Below, piece after piece: positions 59,071-64,000 of a stretch of DNA of 64,000 nucleotides. The notes under the pieces were generated by a model that was not told the DNA's origin, did no database searches, and saw only the letters and a program-made list of their open reading frames with translations. This DNA comes from Ruminococcus sp. (GTDB taxonomy: Bacteria; Bacillota; Clostridia; Oscillospirales; Ruminococcaceae), in assembly GCA_015066865.1 (NCBI GenBank), contig SVNQ01000003.1, positions 1 through 64,000 on the forward strand. Reading direction: 5' to 3'. Numbering within the stretch: position 1 is the first letter of the stretch; every line of letters begins with the position of its first letter. The translations under genes were made by a program, and so were the position numbers.

Positions 59071-59799
59071 TTATTTCTCCTTCGCAGTGGAAAGCACGAA
59101 GGTTTCTGAAAAACTGCCGAGTGTTTCCTCTTCCTTTTCGTCAAGAACGTTGCAGGTGATCTCGATTTCGTAGGTACAGTCCATATCCTCAATATCGGGC
59201 ATTCCGCTGATAATGCAGTTTGGAAATTCCTTCTTTGTCGGATACCATGAAACGCCCCCTGTTGCCTCACCGTTTTCATAGAATGTACCTTCGATCACAT
59301 AGACCGCATTATTGGGAAAATCCTCTGAAAGCTCCGTGTACAGCAGATAATGCGGCTGCCAGGAATTTCCCATCTCCTGCGCAGAAAAGCAGGTAAAACG
59401 GATGCCGCCGTCTTCGGACTGCTGCTTTGTGTAGCCCTCGTTTTCCTCGATGGAATAAACGCTCAGGTGACCTTCCTGCATTGCCTCCACGGAAATGCAC
59501 AGCATTTCCTCGGATTCGTGAATCTCCAATTCCGATTCGCCTACTATATTGAATGTAAGAAAGGGAATCAGGATCACAGCCAGCAGAGGATTGCCGAAAA
59601 TGAACTGTAAGCCGACAAGAATGACGGGCATCCAGACGGGGGACATCATGCCTTTTTTGGAAGTATCCCCGTTTGCGATACGTTTATTGATAATGTGTCT
59701 GTAGATCAGATAATAAATGAGCGTGCCGAGTGCGATAAACACCACCGAGCCGATCAGAAGTGCAATGATAAGAACAATGCTAAATCCTGAAGCTGCCAT
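59071..59799 (-). CDS. Uncharacterised membrane protein, co-oriented with the LytTR gene
   Basis: Two N-terminal TM segments then soluble domain; 12 bp from the LytTR gene. Confidence 0.7.
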   Translation of the reverse strand: MAASGFSIVLIIALLIGSVVFIALGTLIYYLIYRHIINKRIANGDTSKKGMMSPVWMPVILVGLQFIFGNPLLAVILIPFLTFNIVGESELEIHESEEMLCISVEAMQEGHLSVYSIEENEGYTKQQSEDGGIRFTCFSAQEMGNSWQPHYLLYTELSEDFPNNAVYVIEGTFYENGEATGGVSWYPTKKEFPNCIISGMPDIEDMDCTYEIEITCNVLDEKEEETLGSFSETFVLSTAKEK

Positions 59800-59811
59800 A
59801 AGATAACCTCC

Positions 59812-60258
59812 TTAGATACCGTAGATTTCACGGAATTTGTAGTAATAGCTGCGTGTGACATCCACGACAGCGTCGTTTTTGAGCGTGAGAATAAACTTCG
59901 CACTGAGAGTCGGCTTGATCTTCTTCACGCTGTTTTTTGCAATGATCACGGAATTGCTGATGCGCATGAATTTGTCGGCATCGAGCATAACTTCCAGCTC
60001 CTTTAAGCGTTCGGTGATGCTGTATTCCCCATCCATTGTGTGCAGAATCATGCTTTTGCCGAAGCTTTCGACAAAGACAATATCCTCTGTGCGGATGCGG
60101 AACAATTCGTCATCCTGCTTTGCATTGAGGAAGGAAACGCCCTTGCTGCGTTCCTGCAAAATGAAATCGGCATCGTCGCTGATTTCAAAGCCCCGTTCTC
60201 TGAGGAGCTGTTCGAGTTCCGTATAGCGTTCTTCACTGACGCTGAGTTTGATCTTCAT
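59812..60258 (-). CDS. LytTR-domain DNA-binding regulator
   Basis: LFRIRTEDIVFVESFGKSMILHTMDGEYSITERLKELEVMLDADKFMRISNSVIIAKNSVKKIKPTLSAKFILTLKNDAVVDVTRSYYYKFRE. Confidence 0.93.
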   Translation of the reverse strand: MKIKLSVSEERYTELEQLLRERGFEISDDADFILQERSKGVSFLNAKQDDELFRIRTEDIVFVESFGKSMILHTMDGEYSITERLKELEVMLDADKFMRISNSVIIAKNSVKKIKPTLSAKFILTLKNDAVVDVTRSYYYKFREIYGI

Positions 60259-60299
60259 GTGTCCCACCTTTTCATGTTTTGTTGCCAATTGACAAGTTT

Positions 60300-60328
60300 A
60301 TCATAACACATCCCCATGCACTTTGCAA
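60300..60328 (-). promoter_or_regulatory. Promoter of LytTR gene
   Basis: Minus strand TTGCAA-N17-TATGAT. Confidence 0.7.
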
Positions 60329-60418
60329 GTGGTTTGGAATACCTTGCAGTGCATATGGAACGCTTTGCAGGGGCTTTGGAATGAACTGCAAAATAGAGGG
60401 AATGGACTGCAACGGCGA
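60323..60418 (-). repeat. 21-bp-phased imperfect repeats (candidate LytTR operator array)
   Basis: Minus-strand TGCAGTCCATTCC, TGCAGTTCATTCC, TGCAAAGCGTTCC, TGCAAGGTATTCC at exactly 21-bp intervals, ending at the -35. Confidence 0.7.
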
Positions 60419-60423
60419 CAAAA

Positions 60424-60447
60424 AAGGACTGCTTTACAGCAGTCCTT
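60424..60447. terminator. Terminator of the STAS/SulP operon
   Basis: AAGGACTGC...GCAGTCCTT with A run on the plus strand (U run for minus transcription). Confidence 0.8.
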
Positions 60448-60469
60448 GCGGCGGGTCGCCGCTATGAGA

Positions 60470-60808
60470 TTACAGCTTCGTAATATGCTCAAATACCTTA
60501 TCGGTACTCCAGAAGTACATGTCGTACTTGAAACGCTCCTTGAAGCCACAGCGTTCCATCATCTGCATCACAGGCTCCTGCACGCAGGAGAAATAACACA
60601 TTCTGCCCTCTTTTACGATGCCCTCGCAGTAGTCACGCAGCGCCTCAATGCCCGACATATCCGCAATGGTTACGCCGCGCATGGAGAAGATGACGTTGTA
60701 ATTCTCCCCCAGTGCTGTGATTTTTTCCTCAAGCTTTGCGCAGGTACCGAAATACAGCGGACCGGAAACATACACAACGCAGGTGTGGTCAAGCTTTTCG
60801 ATCTGCAT
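60470..60808 (-). CDS. Stand-alone STAS-domain protein (start overlaps 3' end of SulP gene)
   Basis: MQIEKLDHTCVVYVSGPLYFGTCAKLEEKITALGENYNVIFSMRGVTIADMSGIEALRDYCEGIVKEGRMCYFSCV. Confidence 0.82.
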   Translation of the reverse strand: MQIEKLDHTCVVYVSGPLYFGTCAKLEEKITALGENYNVIFSMRGVTIADMSGIEALRDYCEGIVKEGRMCYFSCVQEPVMQMMERCGFKERFKYDMYFWSTDKVFEHITKL

Positions 60809-62099
60809 GCTGCAGGTCAAGCTTCTTCGGATCAACGGGAGCAACCGTTACCTGCATGTCGGAAACCTTGATGACAAATGCGAACACGGAGAAAATGACG
60901 CCGATCAGAATGGCAATTGTCAGGTCGAAAATAACCGTTGCCGCCATTGTAATGAGAAACTGCAGCATCGCAGTTTTGATCTTCATATGGAAAATATTCT
61001 TGATGGCATGCCACTCGTTCATGCGCCATGCAGTGACGATCAGAACACCTGCCAGTGCCGACAGGGGAATCAGAGACATCACGCCGCCCAACACGAACAT
61101 CGACAGCAGCAGCACGATTGCATGAATGATGGACACGAGTCTTGTCTGACCGCCGGATTTGATGGCAACGCTGGTTCTTGCGATGGCTGCCGTTGCAGGA
61201 ACGCCGCCGAACAGCGGAATGATCATGTTGCCGATGCCCTGTGCAACGAGTTCCACGTCGGCATTGAGCTTTTCATTCTTCATGCGTCCTGCCGATGCAC
61301 CGCACAGGAGGGATTCAATCAATCCGAGCGCTGCAATAGAAATTGCAGGTGTGATCAGACCCGTCATATCGGACATGGAGATACCGGAAAATGTCAGTCT
61401 GTCCTCAAGGAACAGGCTCTTGGGAATTGCGCCTACCTGCGGCACGTCAAATTTGAAAATTGCAGTTGCTGCCGTTGCAAGAATGATGGCAATGAGAGAA
61501 CCGGGGCAGTACTGGTTGAGCTTCTTGGGATAGACTGCCATGAACACGATTACCGCAAGACCGATGAGGAATGCTGTCAGATCGAAATGCTGTTCCAGCA
61601 TGAAATAACTCTTGATCTTCTCAATCGTCGTCAGTCCCTCGCAGGTCAGCCCTGTCAGGTTATTGATCTGACCAAATGCAATGATAATGGCGATACCGCT
61701 TGTAAATCCTGTGATAACGGGCATGGGGAGGTAGGAAACGAGTCCGCCGAGCTTAAAGATACCGCAGATGAGCAGCAGCACACCGGCAAGGAAGCTTGCC
61801 ATGAGCATGCCCTGCATGCCATACTGGGCAACGAGGGAAACGAGAATTGCCGTCATCGCACCCGTGGGACCGCTGATCTGGTAGGATGCGCCCGACAGAC
61901 CGCCGATGAGGATACCGGCAAGAATTGCTGTGACAAGACCTGCGGAAGCCGTTGCGCCGGAGCTGACACCGAATGCAAGTGCAAGGGGCAGAGCGACCGC
62001 CGCTACGGTAATGCCTGCAAGGAGATCCTTTGCAAATTTTCCTGCGCTGTAGCCTTTAAACTCCCGTCTGAGTGACTGGATGTACGCTTTGATAAGCAT
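60789..62099 (-). CDS. SulP-family anion transporter, membrane domain only
   Basis: DLLAGITVAAVALPLALAFGVSSGATASAGLVTAILAGILIGGLSGASYQISGPTGAMTAILVSLV; stops before the STAS domain. Confidence 0.95.
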   Translation of the reverse strand: MLIKAYIQSLRREFKGYSAGKFAKDLLAGITVAAVALPLALAFGVSSGATASAGLVTAILAGILIGGLSGASYQISGPTGAMTAILVSLVAQYGMQGMLMASFLAGVLLLICGIFKLGGLVSYLPMPVITGFTSGIAIIIAFGQINNLTGLTCEGLTTIEKIKSYFMLEQHFDLTAFLIGLAVIVFMAVYPKKLNQYCPGSLIAIILATAATAIFKFDVPQVGAIPKSLFLEDRLTFSGISMSDMTGLITPAISIAALGLIESLLCGASAGRMKNEKLNADVELVAQGIGNMIIPLFGGVPATAAIARTSVAIKSGGQTRLVSIIHAIVLLLSMFVLGGVMSLIPLSALAGVLIVTAWRMNEWHAIKNIFHMKIKTAMLQFLITMAATVIFDLTIAILIGVIFSVFAFVIKVSDMQVTVAPVDPKKLDLQHADRKA

Positions 62100-62346
62100 A
62101 AATTCGCCTTCTTTTCTATAATTTTTCAACTTTATTATTATACTCTCATTGACTGCTTTCGTCAATTGACAAAACAACAAATATTCGGAACGAAAAATGT
62201 GAAATTTTGGGGATATTCCCGCAACTTTGTCCCATCATCTGCAACGTTTTTCATGCGGCTGCTCCGGCAAAGAACCGCTTCCATATTGACACATTTGTCC
62301 CTAAGTGCTATAATAGGGGTAATTTCACAAGGAAAGGAGCACACCC

Positions 62347-62826
62347 ATGCTGACAGAACGTCCCACCAAAGAAATGATTGCCGAATGGCAGGAAATCCAC
62401 AGGAACCATCGTCCCCGCATGCAGCCGAACCGCATAACCGGCACGGAGCTGATTGCATGGCTTTGTGCGCAGTACCCTGTGACGGAGCTGTACGAGCAGG
62501 AACTTTTGGACATGGTTACGCTGTCCGTCAAGGAAAATGCCCATTATGCGGAGAAACTGCCCGTGGGAACACCCCCGAAGCCAAGGGCATTCCGCATTGA
62601 AAACACAGGTGCGGGCGCAGCACTCTATGAAACGCAGGAGGACATCTGGGCGGAATGCCCATATATTCTCGTCACCGCAGAGGAAGTCACGGGGGAATTT
62701 TTCGTGGAGGGCAGCTGCAAACTCTGGGATGAAATGTTTGCGGTGCGCGGACTGGATGCTGCGGATCTGGAAAATTATTATCTGGTGGCGGAATACATAA
62801 AATGCGCAGAAACCTACAGAAAGTGA
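62347..62826 (+). CDS. Conserved hypothetical protein, 159 aa
   Basis: ORF with aaaggag RBS; no family recognised. Confidence 0.7.
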   Translation: MLTERPTKEMIAEWQEIHRNHRPRMQPNRITGTELIAWLCAQYPVTELYEQELLDMVTLSVKENAHYAEKLPVGTPPKPRAFRIENTGAGAALYETQEDIWAECPYILVTAEEVTGEFFVEGSCKLWDEMFAVRGLDAADLENYYLVAEYIKCAETYRK

Positions 62827-62835
62827 GGAAGCGTG

Positions 62836-63306
62836 ATGAAAATTGAACGTGCGGGAATTGCCGATATTGCCGGCATCAACCGCCTTTTGTATCAGGTGCT
62901 GATGGTGCATCACGAGGGCAGACCGGATCTGTTCAAGCCCAATTGCAAGAAATACACGGACGAGGAGCTTTGTACGCTTTTGCAGGATGAGAGCCGCCCC
63001 GTATTCGGTGCGTGGGATGAAAACGGCCAGCTTCTGGGCTATGCGTTCTGCATTTTTCAGCAGCATGAAAATGACAATGTACTGACGGATATCCGCACAC
63101 TCTATATTGATGACCTGTGCGTGGAGGAATCGGCACGGGGGCAGCATGTGGGTTCTGCGCTGTACCGTCATGTGCTGGAATTTGCAAGGGAAAGCGGCTG
63201 CTACAATGTGACGCTCAACGTGTGGACATGTAATGCGGGCGCAATGAAATTCTACGAAAAACTGGGGATGAAACCGCAGAAAATCGGGATGGAAACAATT
63301 CTATAG
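62836..63306 (+). CDS. GNAT-family N-acetyltransferase
   Basis: IERAGIADIAGINRLLYQV...LYIDDLCVEESARGQHVGSALYRHVLEFARESGCYNVTLNVWTCNAGAMKFYEKLGM. Confidence 0.95.
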   Translation: MKIERAGIADIAGINRLLYQVLMVHHEGRPDLFKPNCKKYTDEELCTLLQDESRPVFGAWDENGQLLGYAFCIFQQHENDNVLTDIRTLYIDDLCVEESARGQHVGSALYRHVLEFARESGCYNVTLNVWTCNAGAMKFYEKLGMKPQKIGMETIL

Positions 63307-63408
63307 CAATCACGAGGATCGCTCTGCTCAGGGCGACCTCGTTTTGTATTTTGAAAAAATAAAAACTCCCGACCGACGTCGGAAGTTTTCATAAAGAGGA
63401 AGGTAAAA

Positions 63409-63513
63409 ATGTACAGCTTATTTTTTGAGATTATCTCATCTGCACTGCAAGCTGTTACTCAGAAAAATAAAATCATTTTAACCGGAAGGTTGACTCCCAC
63501 TGCGCTAAGTTAA
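63409..63513 (+). CDS. Putative 34-aa small ORF MYSLFFEIISSALQAVTQKNKIILTGRLTPTALS
   Basis: AGAGGAAGG RBS-like sequence upstream of ATG, not in track because <60 aa; coding status unproven. Confidence 0.3.
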   Translation: MYSLFFEIISSALQAVTQKNKIILTGRLTPTALS

Positions 63514-63792
63514 AAGATTTAATTTTTCTACAGCAATTCTTTATCCAGAAAAATCTACTGAGCTATGAGAGGGGGGGCTCTGCAAACTTTCCACACGAAT
63601 GGATCAGTTTTTTGCTGTTTTTTATATTTTACACAATTTCATCCCCTGTTTCAATACACATTAATCTCATAAACTGATTATTTATATTTATTTTTTACGC
63701 AATTTCCACATTTCTCAAGAAAAGCCCATTTTTTATGTGAACAAATTGTTAAATAGCAAGTTTCTGAAACAAATACACAATTCAGATACCCG

Positions 63793-64000
63793 TTAATAAG
63801 AAGCTGTTACACTCGTCATATTGCCCGCTGTTGTAAAAATGCCGCAATCCGTGCCATTTGCAGAAACATTAAATTCCATGCCTTCTCTGATTTCGGGTGT
63901 GGACACAAAAATCGTGTTAAAAGCGGTTTCGGATCTTGCATCGAACAGGACATTTCCGCCGCTGGTGATCGCTGCTGCACCGCCGCCTGCGATAGAGGGC
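63793..64000 (-). CDS. C-terminal fragment of a carbohydrate-binding-domain (DUF4353-like) secreted protein, truncated by window end
   Basis: Manual translation ...AGGGAAAITSGGNVLFDARSETAFNTIFVSTPEIREGMEFNVSANGTDCGIFTTAGNMTSVTASY*. Confidence 0.5.
   Translation of the reverse strand, partial: PSIAGGGAAAITSGGNVLFDARSETAFNTIFVSTPEIREGMEFNVSANGTDCGIFTTAGNMTSVTASY

Noticed and set aside
60323-60871. 182-aa ORF starting MQVVWNTLQCIWNALQGLWNELQ (heptad-like peptide)
   Set aside because: The heptad pattern is a by-product of the 21-bp DNA repeat; most of the ORF is antisense to the STAS gene and a terminator lies inside it.
60717-62075. 452-aa plus-strand Cys/His/Asn-rich ORF
   Set aside because: Antisense to SulP; low-complexity pattern typical of the reverse of hydrophobic TM codons.

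Overview
This 64 kb window looks like Ruminococcus/Ruminococcaceae (Clostridia) chromosome. That assignment is inferred from protein character and codon style; no database was searched. Housekeeping content: 3' end of enolase, groES-groEL with a perfect CIRCE element, an OmpR-type two-component system, two HtrA-like proteases, purC, an ATP-PPase-only guaA, IreB, dipicolinate synthase A/B, CorA, SulP and a GNAT acetyltransferase. Accessory content has four main parts. (1) A ~17 kb minus-strand exopolysaccharide operon (about 14.9-32.1 kb) has four ATP-grasp genes, two DegT-type aminotransferases, RfbA/RfbB without RfbC/RfbD, and a PIG-L deacetylase. (2) A cohesin/dockerin system lies mainly at 44.6-57.8 kb: a cohesin-dockerin adaptor, a putatively wall-anchored cohesin, and dockerin proteins whose partner domains are not classic glycoside hydrolases (C39-like peptidase, CHAP-like, LRR, SGNH hydrolase, and an unrecognised 400-aa region). 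(3) A pair of CobW/G3E GTPases, one with a His/Cys-rich 48-bp tandem repeat and one fused to a DUF1980/TIGR03943-like domain. (4) A flavodiiron/flavin-reductase/rubredoxin operon with a separate small rubredoxin that the ORF track missed. Regulatory candidates include a 12-codon leader peptide with mutually exclusive stems upstream of an MFS transporter, and a 21-bp-phased repeat array directly abutting the -35 of a LytTR regulator gene. No tRNA, rRNA, CRISPR array, prophage or transposase was recognised.
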